A DNA stretch of 28,197 nt from Priapulus caudatus. Taxonomy: Eukaryota > Priapulida > Priapulimorpha > Priapulimorphida > Priapulidae. Positions 1 to 11,254 of the stretch are shown here, piece by piece. The stretch is taken from NCBI RefSeq assembly GCF_000485595.1, contig NW_014577439.1, positions 177,001 to 205,197 on the forward strand, written 5' to 3'. A program made the translations under genes and the position numbers. The notes under the pieces are model-generated. The model had not been told where the DNA came from, did not search any database, and saw nothing but the letters and a program-made list of their open reading frames with translations. Every line of letters starts with the position of its first letter. Position 1 is the stretch's first letter.

Positions 1-178
1 CATTCACGCTGCGTGAGCACCCGTTCATGCATACGTTCACGCTGCGTAAGGACCCGTTCACACATGCATTCACGCTGCGTGAGCACCCGTTCATGCATAC
101 GTTCACGCTGCGTAAGGACCCGTTCACACATTCATTCACGCTGCGTGAGCACCCGTTCATGCATACGTTCACGCTGTA
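1..178. repeat. 66-bp tandem repeat, about 2.7 copies
   Basis: Copies begin at 1, 67 and 133. Each 66-bp unit is a dimer of two related halves sharing CATTCACGCTGCGT-like and CCGTTCA words. The array is cut by the left edge of the window, so its full size is unknown. The open frames through it are by-products of the repeat. Confidence 0.9.
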
Positions 179-179
179 A

Positions 180-484
180 GTGTAAATGTTTCTCCCCTGT
201 GCGAAGACGTGATGACACGAAGATTCTAGAGTCGACAGACTTCCCACACGTTTACGACTTTACGACACGTTTTACAGCCGCGTGGCGGTATGTACGCACA
301 CCTGCTTGTTCTATCTAGGATACCTGTTACGACCGCGGGCAGCAATATCTTTTCCCCGTAAATTGTCGCCGTTCTTTGTAGCGGACTTCTACTCACGGCA
401 TTGTGTCCGCCGTGGCATAATAACACGCAGGTATCTTTATTTGCCGTAACCATGATTACTTTTGATCAGGTGACTTTATTTATT

Positions 485-487
<3 letters not shown>
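180..487. other. Unique-looking noncoding sequence
   Basis: Mixed-composition sequence with no convincing gene, RNA or repeat. Short open frames on both strands have no recognisable domain. It is presumably part of the large neurexin intron. Confidence 0.4.

Positions 488-522
<35 letters not shown>
488..522. repeat. (TA)n microsatellite
   Basis: An uninterrupted run of alternating T and A of about 34 bases. Confidence 0.95.
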
Positions 523-524
<2 letters not shown>

Positions 525-673
525 ATTTCGTATTCTCAGTCGTGGGGGGAATGAACCCTGGCGATGCAGAAGCATACAGCACGGGGTAAAAGTAGGCTGT
601 CTATTTTAGCTAAAGAACTGTCAGCTATTCTTAGATTTCCCTTGCCGCCTCCGCCGTCGCCGCTTAACACTCG

Positions 674-730
674 CGTACATCAAGAGTAGAAAATAACACA
701 TTATGTGTTATTATCTACTTTTGCGTACAT
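674..730. repeat. Perfect-core inverted repeat (hairpin)
   Basis: Arms 681-700 and 704-723 are complementary apart from two mismatches, around a 3-nt TTA centre. Pairing continues weakly outward through a GTAC on each side. The 3-nt loop is too tight for a typical microRNA precursor. It is more likely a small MITE remnant or a simple palindrome. Confidence 0.7.
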
Positions 731-734
731 GCAT

Positions 735-1450
735 ACTGCTGCTACCACCGCATCGTCTTTACCGCTGGGTTGTAAACACAGATTGCACGGATCGTGGAGG
801 ATAGCGAAGAACACAAGTCATAAGCACCTGCCATGCAGTTAAGGCATCAGCGAGGGCTGATGACCCAGGCATGCAGGGTTGACATATGTTAATTTCCATC
901 ATCATAATCATCATACTCAAAAGAATTCTCATCTATATACCGATGGCGACGGTTTACAGCCACAGTCTTAATGGAACAAGATTATATATATATATATACT
1001 ATGAATATACTATTCAATCACGTAACATATTTTCAAATAACTTATATAACTTCAATACAATCCGCATGGCTTGAACGCAGAGAAGCTGGAGGGAGAGAAC
1101 CATCGTTATTATAGTTGGAAGTGCATTGCGCCCCTGATCGCAGCGCCCCCTGGTGAGAGGTGTAACACGGAATAATCCGCCCCTGATCATAGTGATATGT
1201 GAAAGTCTGTTCGGGGAGTCTAGAAGCGACCGAGAAACAGCTGACGGGAGACGAGACAGAAAGCAGTGAGTATATAGACGTCACTGCACCTATCCATATA
1301 GGTACACTGCCTCGCATCACAGCGCTCCTGCCTCGGGCAGCCTGATGCGTGAACATCTCTGGTCAGCTAGCCTGCTTTAACGTGTAAACACAAACCGCCC
1401 AGAAGTAGATATGTAGATCGTAGCAGCTTAGTAGCGCTCCTCCATGAACA
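735..1450. other. Noncoding sequence with one CTCF-like site
   Basis: No gene is recognisable. Contents are a short TA stretch near 982-1000, two copies of a CGCCCCTGATC word (about 1129 and 1180), and the CTCF-like 14-mer at 1143-1156. The small open frames have no domain signature. Confidence 0.4.
1143..1156 (-). promoter_or_regulatory. CTCF-like motif
   Basis: On the minus strand this reads TCACCAGGGGGCGC, which is 11 of 12 to the CTCF core CCASYAGRKGGC and close to the best vertebrate sites. CTCF occurs across bilaterians, but binding here is only inferred from the match. Confidence 0.4.
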
Positions 1451-1454
1451 TAGT

Positions 1455-1513
1455 TTTAGTCTGTTCACTCGTAGTACAGCCAGGCCCGACCCACAACGAG
1501 CGGAGTGAATCTA
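1455..1513. repeat. Dispersed repeat copy 1 (CGAGYGCAGYGAATC family)
   Basis: Contains a GCCAGGCCCGACCCACAACGA-like stretch followed by a GCGGAGTGAATC tail. Related copies sit at 9026-9073, 9340-9377 and 9449-9493. It lies just before a short TA tract and the 14-bp array. Confidence 0.6.
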
Positions 1514-1539
1514 ATACGAACCTTGCCACGTATATATAT

Positions 1540-4500
1540 ATACACACCTACTGATATACCTGTATATGTACACGTGTAGCTTTACCTATTTAGATTTACT
1601 CGTGTAATTATACTCATGTAGCTATACCTGTGTAGCTATACCTGTGTAGCTCTACCTGTGTAGCTCTACCTGTTTAGCTCTACCTGTGTAGCTCTACCTG
1701 TGTAGCTCTACATGTGTAGCTATACCTGTGTAGCTCTACCTGTGTAGCTATACCTGTGTAGCTCTACCTGTTTAGCTCTACCTGTGTAGCTCTACCTGTG
1801 TAGCTCTACCTGTGTAGCTATACCTGTGTATCTCTACCTGTGTAGCTCTACCTGTTGTAGATCACCTTGTATCTTTCTACTTGTAGCTCTACTGTGTAGG
1901 CTCTACCTGTATAGCCTCTACCTGTGTAGCTATCACCTGTGTAGCTATAGCGCTTTAGCTGCTACTGTTTTTAACTCTACCTTGTGGTAGCTCTACGCGT
2001 TTAAGCTCTACGCTTTGTAAGCTAACTGTGGTATCTCACTGTGTAGCTCTACGTGTAGCTCTACCTTGTTACTCTAGCCTGTGTAGGCTCTACCTGTTTT
2101 AGGCTCTACCCTGTGTAGCTTTTACTCTGTGTAGCTTACCGTGTATAGCTTTCTACCTGTGTAGCTATAAGCCTGGTGTATCTCTACGCTGTGTAGCTCT
2201 ACCGTGTGTAGCTCTACTGTGGTAGCTCTACCTGTGTATCTCTACCTTTGTAAGGCTAGCTCTACCGTGTAGGCTCTACCTGTGTAATCTCTATCCTGTG
2301 TAAGCTCTAGCTGTGTAGCTATAACCTGTGGTCTCTCTTACCTGTGTAGGCTCTACCTGTGTAATCTCTACCTGTGTAGCTCTACCTGTGTAGCTCTACC
2401 GTGTGTAGCTATACCTGTGTATCTCTAGCTTTGTAGCTCTAGCCTGTGTAGGACTGCTCACTGTGTAGCTATACTAGTGTATGCTCTAGCCCTAGTGTAG
2501 GCTCCTAACCTGTGTAGCTATACCTGTTTAACTCTACTGGTGTAGCCTACTGTGTATCTCTACCTGTGTATCTCTAAGCCTTTGTAGCTCGACCTGTGTA
2601 GCTATACGCTTGTGTATCTCTACGCTGCTGTAGCTCTACTGTGTAGTCTCTAACCCTGTGTAGCTAGCTCTGACTGTATAGCTCTACTGTGTATTCTACC
2701 TGTGTAGCTATCCTGTGTAGCTATACCTGTGTATGCTCTAGCCTGTGTAGCTATACCCTGTGTAGCTATACCCTGGTGTAGTCTCTTAACTTGTGTACTC
2801 TACCTGTGTATCTCTACTGGTAGCGCTCTACCTGTGTAGCTCTCCTTGTGTAGCTAATACCTTTATCTCTACTCGTATAGCTCTAGCCTGTGTAGCTATA
2901 CTGTGTATCTCTACCTGTGGTAGGCTCTACCTGTGTATGGCTCTACTGTGTAGCTAGCTCTACCTGTATAGCTCTACCTGTGTATCTTGCTACCTTGTGT
3001 AGCTATACCTGTGCTAGCTATGACTGTGTATTGCCTACTGTGTACTAATCCCTGTGTAGCTATACCTGTGGTATGCTCTACCTGTCGTAGCTCTACCTGT
3101 GTATCTCTAACCTGTGTAGCTATTATCTGTGTAGCTCTACCTGTTTTAGCTCTACCTGTGTAGCTCTACCTGGTTTAGGCTCTAGCGTGTGTAGCTATAC
3201 TGTGTAGCTCTACGCTGTGTATCGTCTACCTGTGTAGCTCACGCTTCTACTTGTATAGGCTTAGCCTGTGTATCTCTACCTGTGTAGCTATACGCTGTGT
3301 AGCTATACCTGCGTATCTCTACCTTGTAGCCTACCTGTGTACGCTATAGCTGTGTATGCTCTACCTGTGTAGTCTACCTGTGTATCTCTACCTGTGTAGG
3401 CTTCTACATGTGTAGGTTTTTTTTTTTTTTTTTTTTTTTTATTATACCTGTTGTAGGCTTCTACTGTGTAGCTCTACGCTGTGGTATGCTCTACCTGTGT
3501 ACTCTACATGTTAGCTATAATAACCTGTGGTCATCTCTTACCTGTGTCATCTCTACCTGTTACGGCTCTACCTTGTATTCTCTAGCTGTGTAGCTCTACC
3601 TGTGTAGTCTGACCTGTGTAGGCTCTACCTGTTTAGGCTCTACGCTTTGTGATCTCTGACCTGTGTATCTCCTACCTGTGTATCTACTACCTGTGTACTC
3701 TACCTGCGTACGGCTCTACTGTGTATCTCTACTGTGTATCTCTACTGTGTATCTCTACTTTGTAGCTCTACCCTGTGAGCTCTACTGGTGTACTCTACTG
3801 TGTATCTCTAGCCTAGTGTAGCTAGCTCTACCTGTGAGCTCTACTGTGGTAGGCTCTACCTGTGTAATCTCTACATGTGTAGCTATTACCGTGTGTAGGC
3901 TCTACCTGTGGTAGCTATATCCATGTGTACTGCTACTGGTATCCTAGCCTGTGTAGCTCTACATGTGTAGCTATACCTGTGTAAGCTCTACCTGTGTAGC
4001 TCTACCTGTGTAGCTTCTACTGTGTTAAGCTTCTACATGTGTAGCTAGCTCTAGCCTGTGTAGCTTTACCTGTATATGGCTGCTACCTGTGTACTATACT
4101 GTGTAGCTCCTACCTGTGTAGGCTCTACGCTCGTGTACTCTACTGTGTAGCTCCTAGCATGTGTACAGCTCTACTGTGTAGCTTTACTGTATAGCTCTAC
4201 TGTGTACATACCTGTGTAGGCTTCTACCTGTATAGCTCTACCTGTGTAGCTATACCTGTGTAGGCTCTACCTGTGTAGGCTCTACCTTGTGTATCTCTGA
4301 TCCCCCCCTTTCGTAGACTACTCTACCTGTGTAGCTATACCATGTGTATCCGGCTCTACTGTGTAGCTCTAGCATTGTGTAGCTTATACCTGTGTAGGCT
4401 CTACCATGGTGTATCTCTACTTGTGTATCTCACCTGTGAGCTCTACCTGTGTAGCTCTACCTGTGTAGTCTCTGACCTGTGTCGGCTCTACTGGTGTAGC

Positions 4501-6127
4501 TATACCTGTGTAGCTCTACCCTGTGAGCCCTACTCTTGTCGCTCTACGCTGTGTATCTCTACCTTTTAGCTCTACCTGTGTACTCTACATGTGTAGCTAT
4601 CACTGTGTAGCTCTACGCTGTGTAGCTCTACCTGTGTAGCTCTACCTGTGTATCTCTAACCTGTGTAGCCTCTACTGTTATCTCTACTGTGTACTCTACC
4701 CTGTGTAAGCTCCTATCCTGTGTATCTCTAACCTGTGTAGCTCTACTGTGTAGCTCTACCTGTGAGCTATACTGTGTAAGCTCTACCTGGTGTAGCTCTA
4801 CATGTGTAGCTATACCATGTGTAAGGCTCTACCTGATGTAGGCTCTACCTGTGTATCTCTACCTGTGTAGCTCTCCCTGTGTAGCTCTCCCTTGTGTATC
4901 TCTACCTTGTAATCTCTACCTTTGTAAGGCTCTACCTGTTAGCTTCTTAGCATGTGTAGCTATACCTGTTGTAGGCTCTACTGTGTAGCTATACCTGTGT
5001 AGCTTACTCGTGTACTCTACCTGTGTAGGCTCTAACCTGCTGTATCTCCACCTTTGTAGGCTTTACCTGTCTAGCTCTACCTTGTGTACTCTACCTGTGA
5101 GCTCTTACCTGTGTATCTCTACCTGTGTAGCTCTAATTGGTACTATTACCTGTGTAGGCTCTACCTGGTATCTCTACCTGTGTAGGCTATACTGTGTAGC
5201 TCTACCTGGTGTAGCTTTAAAAGAACCACTACCTGTGTAGCTCTACCTGTGTATCTCTACCTGTGTATCTCCACCTTTGTAGCTTTACCTGCTATAGCTC
5301 TCCCTGTTGTATCTCTCACCTGTGTAGCTTCTACTTGTAGCTAAGCCTGTTGTATCTCTACCTTTGTAGCTCTAACCTGTGTAGCTCTACCTGTGTAGCT
5401 CTACTGTGTATCTCTACCTTTGATAGCTAGCTCTACTGTTGTACTGCTACTGTGTAGCTCTACTGTCATAGCCTCTACCGTGTAGCTCTACCTGTGTATA
5501 CTCTACCTTGTAGCTCTACAATGTTAGCTATACCTTTGTGTAGCTCTACCTGTGTAGGCTCTACCTGTGTATCTCCTACTTTTGTAGCTTTACCTGTGTA
5601 GCTCTACTGTGTATCTCTACTGTGTATCCTACCTGTGTAGCTCTACATGTGTAGCTATACCTTGTAAGCTATACCTGTGTAGCTCTACCTGTAGCTCTAG
5701 CTGTGTACTCTACTGTGTAGCTAACTGCTATAGTCTACTGTGTACTATAGCCTGTGTATCTCTACTGGTAAGCTCTACCCTGGTGTATCTCTACCTGCTG
5801 TAGCTTCTACCGTGTGTATCTCTAACCTTTTGTAAGCTAGCTCTACTGTGTAGCTCTACGCTGTGTATCTCTTTACCTGTGTAGCTCTAGCCGTGTGTAG
5901 TCTCTACCTGTGTAGCTCTACATGTGTAAGCTCTACTTTGTAGCTACTTTGTCTGTATAGGTCTACCTTGTGTAGCTTTACCTGTATAGCTCTAACTGTG
6001 GTAGCTATACCTGTGTAGCTCTACCTGGTGTATCTCTAACTTGTGTATCTCTACCTGTGTAGCTCTATCTGTGTATCTCTACCTTTGTAGCTCTACCTTA
6101 TAGTCATTTACCTGTGTAGCTCTCCTT
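1540..6127. repeat. 14-bp minisatellite, about 4.6 kb
   Basis: The unit is TAGCTCTACCTGTG with a TAGCTATACCTGTG variant. Up to about 1850 the units are almost perfect. After that, single-base insertions and deletions appear every few units to the end, together with odd homopolymers: a run of over 20 T at about 3416-3440 and a C run near 4303-4310. The Cys/Leu/Tyr-rich open frames inside it (for example 4342-4569 and 5010-5240) are repeat translations, not genes. Confidence 0.97.
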
Positions 6128-6720
6128 GTACTCAACCCGATGCCCTACCCTCCGTTCACAAAGGTCCTGTTGAGTACCGAAAGGCTAGTCGCGCGCAAGT
6201 AACTAAACGTACAGTTCGGTTAGAAATGATTTACCATAAGAACTTCATAACAACTGTTTCTGCTCTTCACTTATGCCGCGGTGTGCCGAGTTTACGAAGA
6301 CATCGCAGACGATTCTGGAGTGGTGGGTCCAGGAGCTGCGCCTGGTGACACGCCCATGATGCGAACACATCAAAGCCGACTCGTTTCCCCGCTGCGTGTA
6401 GCGTAATGCGAAAGGTCACCGTAAATGTTAACAGCTGAGTCGTGATGTGCGTAACGACAACTTTTCTTCGTGACATGAATGCATAATGCCGAGAGCTGTA
6501 GACGCACTTCGGTTTTATCCGAGAATCCGAAGCAAAACTCGTTTCGTAAACTAGAAAGACGATGATAGAATTAAGGTGCATGAACTTGAGCCTATAGTAG
6601 GGGGTTTTATCGTCCGTATTAGAGTGACAACTTGCTGGGTTGCAACGTGCTCTGAACATCAATCGTACTCCATTCATTGAAATAGCAATAATTATATTTA
6701 CTTACGTATATACTATCCAC
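6128..6720. other. Unique noncoding sequence right of the 14-bp array
   Basis: The array ends at a 9-bp inverted repeat, GTACTCAAC (6128-6136) and GTTGAGTAC (6169-6177). The remainder is mixed sequence. A 136-codon minus-strand open frame (6267-6677) has no recognisable domain, signal peptide or splice context, and I do not call it a gene. Confidence 0.4.
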
Positions 6721-6721
6721 A

Positions 6722-6848
6722 CCAGCACACACACACACGCACGACGCATCCGCACACAGCACACGCAACACGCACACGCACACGCACACGCCCAGCAGCA
6801 CGCCACACGCACAACGCAACGCACAGCAACACGCCACACGCAACGTAC
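6722..6848. repeat. CA-rich tract (CACACG/CACGCA)
   Basis: An impure (CA)n tract with CACG and CAACG interruptions, followed by a TA-rich stretch at 6851-6880. It opens long frames on both strands by composition alone. Confidence 0.9.
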
Positions 6849-7195
6849 GCATAGTATATATAGATATATATATATAATATCACGTAAGATAATAGGGAAT
6901 TTTCTATTATCTACACTCCTGATAATTATATAAACTTGGGTTTCCATTGTTGGATAGAAACGTTTAACAACAGCTGTTCTCCGCTAGGAGTCACTGCTAG
7001 CGGAGTGAACCACAACAAACAAATTTGCGTTATTCTGTTACTCCCTCCCGCGTAATCGCTCCACTCTCCTTCTCAGCATTGGTGTCTCTCCACTCCCCGT
7101 CTCAGCATTGAAGGGGAGGGGGTATCCCCACTAATAACAATCCACATGACCTCTACCAAATTCTCTTTTAAATCCTCCACAATCGTGATATAGTC
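6849..7195. other. Noncoding spacer with a hairpin
   Basis: AT-rich then mixed sequence. A direct repeat of a CTCAGCATTG-containing phrase occurs near 7072 and 7101. A perfect hairpin lies at 6979-7005. No gene is seen. Confidence 0.4.
6979..7005. repeat. Perfect 9-bp-stem hairpin
   Basis: CTCCGCTAG (6979-6987) pairs with CTAGCGGAG (6997-7005) across a 9-nt loop. The right arm runs into GGAGTGAAC, which resembles the tail of the dispersed repeat family at 1455 and 9026. Confidence 0.7.
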
Positions 7196-7333
7196 GTAAC
7201 ACACACATACACACCACGCACACGCATACACACCGCGGCAAGCGCCAGCACACAGTCACACCACACACACACGCGCCGCGCGCGCGCTGCACACAGTCAC
7301 ACCACCACACACACAACACAACACACACACGTG
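7196..7333. repeat. CA-rich tract
   Basis: An impure CACA/CACGC/GCGC tract. The Cys/Val-rich minus-strand frames across it are compositional. Confidence 0.9.
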
Positions 7334-7610
7334 CGAAGGCGCGCGCTCACGCCTTGCCGCTGCCCACACATAGGTGTGCTGGTATCGGCGCACCTCTATG
7401 TGGGTAAAGGCTGTGCGTGGTGTAACGATGCCTGGAGCGTGTACAGCTACGCCTTTATTATCTTTGTTGCTGTTCCTTATACTCAGAACCAGTCCTCACA
7501 CAGCCGCCAGCTTCGAGAAAATGAACAATCGACAGTTCAGAGCCTCGTTGTCAAACGGTCGCGTGTTGTTTCTTTGATGTGAAATTACATAGAAAGGGAA
7601 TACATATCTG
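7334..7610. other. Unique sequence between GT and CA tracts
   Basis: Two overlapping plus-strand frames of 67 and 83 codons start in it, but neither shows a known motif and they differ only by register. I see nothing supportable as a gene. Confidence 0.35.
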
Positions 7611-7611
7611 A

Positions 7612-7723
7612 CGTGTGCGTGTGTTGTGTGTTTGTGTGCTCGTGTGTGGTGTGTGCGTGCCGTGCGTGCGTGCGTGTGTGTGCGTTTGCGTGCGCGCGCG
7701 CGTGGTGTGTGTATACGATTATA

Positions 7724-7764
<41 letters not shown>

Positions 7765-7795
7765 ATATATATATATATATTTATTTAATATTATG
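7612..7795. repeat. GT/GC tract followed by a TA tract
   Basis: 7612-7710 is alternating GT and GC (Z-DNA-prone). 7713-7790 is nearly pure TA with a few TTTA breaks. A short (GA)n run follows at 7815-7830. Confidence 0.95.
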
Positions 7796-7831
7796 AGATT
7801 TTATTATTAAATTAGAGAGAGAGAGAGAGAA

Positions 7832-8500
7832 ACGAGAAAGCCAGAGAGAGCGAGGAGTTAAAGGTGTATATGATGAATAGCATCGCAGGGGTTATAAATG
7901 CAGTTATGCGTTGCGTATGGCACCACCGCATCGCAATAAAATAGGGGGGGGGGCATAACGGCCGCATATATATAGTGAGATCAAACAGGATCTAAGACGT
8001 AGGGTGTCTGACGTTTCGACAGTCTAGGCTGCGCTCACAGCTCCCTCCTCGCGACGCACTCAGAATAATTTGTCCTTTTAAAACTAAGTGGTTTCGCTAT
8101 TCAATACAATAAATCTATAACCCAGAAAAAAACATTCGCCAGAAAAAGCTCGAGGCGCTGGCCGATTGCTCTAACAAACATCTAAGCTCTCTCTATAAGC
8201 GATGGAAGCAGTGGTGGAAGCTTCCACAGCAACAGCCAGGTGCGCGTGCTGCATGCACGCGTGTTACACGCCAATCGCTACCTTATGGGAGAATTATAGC
8301 TACCAATGACGCGCACACAAGTGTCTACATGCATTCATACGCGCGTCCCACCGGTCTCGCTCGCCTATATACGAACTGACACGCGGGCAACAAAACCGCA
8401 TATACGCCTGAGCACGTGTATAGAGAGAGAGAATCATTTGACAGAATCTCTGTACACGTTTTACTGCTGTAAGAAAATTGACGTCGCGCTTGACGTATGT
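7832..8500. other. Noncoding sequence
   Basis: Mixed sequence without a gene. A 14-bp perfect palindrome GTGGAAGCTTCCAC lies at 8214-8227 and a short G run near 7943-7953. The plus-strand frame 8306-8692 starts here but is mainly read through the GT tract. Confidence 0.4.
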
Positions 8501-8735
8501 ATGCGCGTGCGTGCGTGCGTGCGCGTGTTAGTGTGCGTGCGTGTGTGCGTGTGTGCGTGTTTATGTTTGCGTTCGTGTGTTCGTGTGGGCGTGTGCGTGC
8601 GTGCGCCTGTATGTGTGCGTGCGCGTGTATACGTGTTTATGTGTGCGTTCGTGCGGGTGTGTGCGTGCGTGCGTGAGTGTGCGTTTGCGTGAGAGTGTGC
8701 GTGTGTGCGTGCGTGTGTTTATGCGTTATGACAGC
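8500..8735. repeat. GTGC/GTGT-rich tract
   Basis: A degenerate purine-pyrimidine alternating tract of GTGCGTGT type. Cys/Val/Arg-rich frames across it are repeat translations. Confidence 0.92.
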
Positions 8736-8995
8736 CCGTTCTGGGCGCGGCTAGATCACAAAAGCCTGCCTCTATAATACCGATGCCTACAGAGCGTGTT
8801 AGAGAAGCAGTTACGCCCCCTATTACATCCCACCCCGTGTCTAAACGCGGATAGATGACATATCTACTGACTGTTTTTCTCTAGAGGCCATCATTACTAG
8901 ACTAACGTCAGCAGCGAAGGTGAAGTGTGCATCGCCTTCACCTCTAGCGTGCAGTTTGATCTCTAATCCCATAAGTGGGCGAAGAGAGAAAGCAG

Positions 8996-9073
8996 CCTTG
9001 CACGTTAGTTTTACAGTCCTCTAACCTATAGTTTTAATCTCCAGCCAGGCGCACGACGAGGGCAGTGAATCTA
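8996..9073. repeat. Dispersed repeat copy 2
   Basis: Begins with a GCACGTTAGTTTTACAGTCC phrase and ends with GACGAGGGCAGTGAATCTA. It matches copies at 1455, 9340 and 9449. The AGC-type array starts immediately after its tail. Confidence 0.6.
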
Positions 9074-9075
9074 TA

Positions 9076-9338
9076 ACAGCAGCCTCAATAGCAGAAGTAG
9101 TGCCAACGGCATCAGTAGCAGCAACAGCAGCAGAAGTATCAGCAGCAGCAACAGCAACAGCAGCAGTAGTAACAGCAGCAAGAGCAGCAGTAGTGACAGC
9201 AACAACAGCAGCAGAAGTATGAACAGCAGCATCACCATCAATAGCAGAAATAACAGCAGTAGCAACACCAATAGCAGCAACACCAATAGCAGCAACACCA
9301 ATAGCAGCAGTAGTAGCAGTACAACCAACAGCATAAAC
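9076..9338. repeat. AGC/ACC/AAC trinucleotide array
   Basis: Imperfect AGCAGCAAC-type array, with an AGCAACACCAAT subunit repeated near 9258-9305. Ala/Val- and Leu-rich frames on the minus strand arise from the triplet periodicity. There is no exon context. Confidence 0.93.
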
Positions 9339-9339
9339 T

Positions 9340-9493
9340 CTCCAACAGGCCGGCCCACAGCGAGCGCAGTGAATCAATGACAATGCATAACAACTGCGGT
9401 AACTAACCTAGCACACGTTTCAAAGTCCGCTAAGTTAAAGTACTACTAAACTAACTTCTAGCCCGCGGCACAGCGAGTGCAGCGAATCCACCT
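9340..9493. repeat. Dispersed repeat copies 3 and 4
   Basis: GGCCCACAGCGAGCGCAGTG (about 9351-9370) and CACAGCGAGTGCAGCGAATC (about 9469-9488) are two diverged copies roughly 118 bp apart. The phrase after copy 4 (CCTTGCACGT) also precedes copy 2, so the family looks like a diverged tandem of about 100-120-bp units. Confidence 0.55.
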
Positions 9494-9715
9494 TGCACGT
9501 GCACGTAGCATCGTGTGTGAACGTCTGGTAATTGTAGAAACACGGGGCTTACACGCTGAATGCATGGCCGGTGGTGGGTGCACGTATATGCGGGCTTACA
9601 TCTGCTAGTTTATACACATATACCTCCCCCGCCAGACCGAGATGGCATGAGGAAATGTTTACACGACAGAACCTACATCACTGCTAGCTAGGTCCTCTCG
9701 CCGGCTTCCTAAAAT
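9494..9715. other. Spacer before the 84-bp array
   Basis: Unique-looking sequence with no gene or strong motif. Confidence 0.35.
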
Positions 9716-9719
9716 GGGA

Positions 9720-10960
9720 TCGGCGTGGATATGCTAGGAAGCTGGCGCTGTGGATGCAAGCACGATGGTATTTAGGCGTGGCTACGATACTAGGATACTA
9801 GGATGCTGGCACGATGGCTGCTCTTCGTGGCTATGCTAAGATGCTGGCACGGTAGCAGATAGGCGTGGCTATGTTAAGATTCTAGGATGCTGGCACGATG
9901 GCAGATAGACGTGTCTATGCCAAGATGCTAGGATGCAGGCACGATTGCAGATAGACGTTGCTATGCTAAGATGCTAGGATGCTGGCACGATGGCAGCTAC
10001 TAGTGACTATGCTAGGATGCAGGCACGATGGCAGATAGACGTGGCTATGCTAAGATGCTAGGATGCTGGCACGATGGCAGCTACTAGTGACTATGCTAGG
10101 ATGCAGGCACGATGGCAGATAGACGTGGCTATGCTAAGATGCTAGGATGCTGATACGATGGCAGATAGACGTGGCTATGCTAAGATGCTAGGATGCTGGC
10201 ACGATGGCAGCTACTAGTGACTATGCTAGGATGCAGGCACTATGGCAGATAGACGTGGCTATGCTAAGATGCTAGGATGCTGGCACGATGGCAGCTACTA
10301 GTGACTATGCTATAGGATGCAGGCATGATAGCAGATAGACGTGGCTATGCTAAGATGCTAGGATGCAGGCATGATGGCAGCTACTAGTGACTAAATGATA
10401 GGATGCAGGCAACTATGGCAGATAGACGTGGCTAGCTAAAGATGCTCAGGATGCTGGCAACGATGGGGCAGCTACTCAGTGACTATGCTAGGAATGCAAG
10501 GCACGATGGCCCAGATAGACGTGGCTTATGCTAAATGAATGCTAGGATGCTGGGCACGATGGCAGCTACCTAAGTGACTATGCTAGGATGGCTGCACATG
10601 GCAGATAGACGTTGCTATGCTAAGATCAGTCTAGGATGCTGGCACGATGGCAGGCTACTAGGGACTTATGCTAGGTTGCAGGCACGGATGGCAGATAGAC
10701 TTGGCATATGCAAGATTGCTAGGCATGCTTGGGCACGATGGCAACTACTAGTGACTATTGCTAAGGATGCAAGGCACACGATGGCAGATAGACCGTTGCC
10801 TAATGCTAAGATGCTAGGATGCTGATGACGATGGCAGATTATACGTTGCGATGCTATACGGACAGGCAGTCAATGCAGATAGACGTGGCTATGCTTAAGA
10901 ATGCTAGATGCTAGGCACGATGGTCTGCTAGACGTGGGTATGTTAAGGGGCAGAAAATTT
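9720..10960. repeat. 84-bp tandem repeat array
   Basis: GCAGATAGACG recurs at 84-bp spacing (for example 10031 and 10115). Each unit is a dimer of about 46 and 38 bp halves (GATAGACGTGGCT and GCTACTAGTGACT versions) sharing ATGCTAGGATGC and GGCACGATGGCAG. Units are clean from about 10000 to 10380. Beyond that they carry frequent one-base indels, as in the 14-bp array. Open frames inside are not genes. Confidence 0.95.
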
Positions 10961-11077
10961 CTTAGTGTGGGATATCCGAATCTAAGCTGCTCATTCTACT
11001 CAACAACACCTGCTCCCCAGGAGCAAGGCAATTCGACGCCTACACACACACTCGGATTAGGTGAATGGCTCCTCCAG

Positions 11078-11250
11078 CACCCGCACTCCCCCCCTCTCTC
11101 CCCCTTTCTCTCCTCTCTCTCGCTCTCATCTTCACCCCTCTCTCTATCTATCTTTTCTTCTCAGCGCATCCTCTCTCTCTCTACTCTCATCTCTCCTTTG
11201 CCTCCCTCATTCTTCCTTCCCCCTTTCCTTTGCTTTTTCCCTCTGTTTCC
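11078..11250. repeat. Pyrimidine-rich (CT)n tract
   Basis: CTCTCT/CCTTCC-rich low-complexity sequence on the plus strand. It generates Ser/Leu/Pro-rich frames in three registers, none credible. Confidence 0.9.
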
Positions 11251-11254
11251 GAAT

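Noticed and set aside
4342-5803. Cys/Leu/Tyr/Ser-rich plus-strand frames
   Set aside because: They arise from the 14-bp array after random indels remove stops; no domain or splice context.
6267-6677. 136-codon minus-strand frame
   Set aside because: No recognisable family, no promoter or splice evidence, and composition like neighbouring intron sequence.
9021-9383. Ala/Val-rich and Leu-rich minus-strand frames resembling a membrane protein
   Set aside because: They are generated by the AGC/ACC triplet array and differ only by register.
1-10960. CRISPR array as an explanation for the regularly spaced repeats
   Set aside because: Units are contiguous with no unique spacers, there are no cas genes, and the sequence is clearly eukaryotic.
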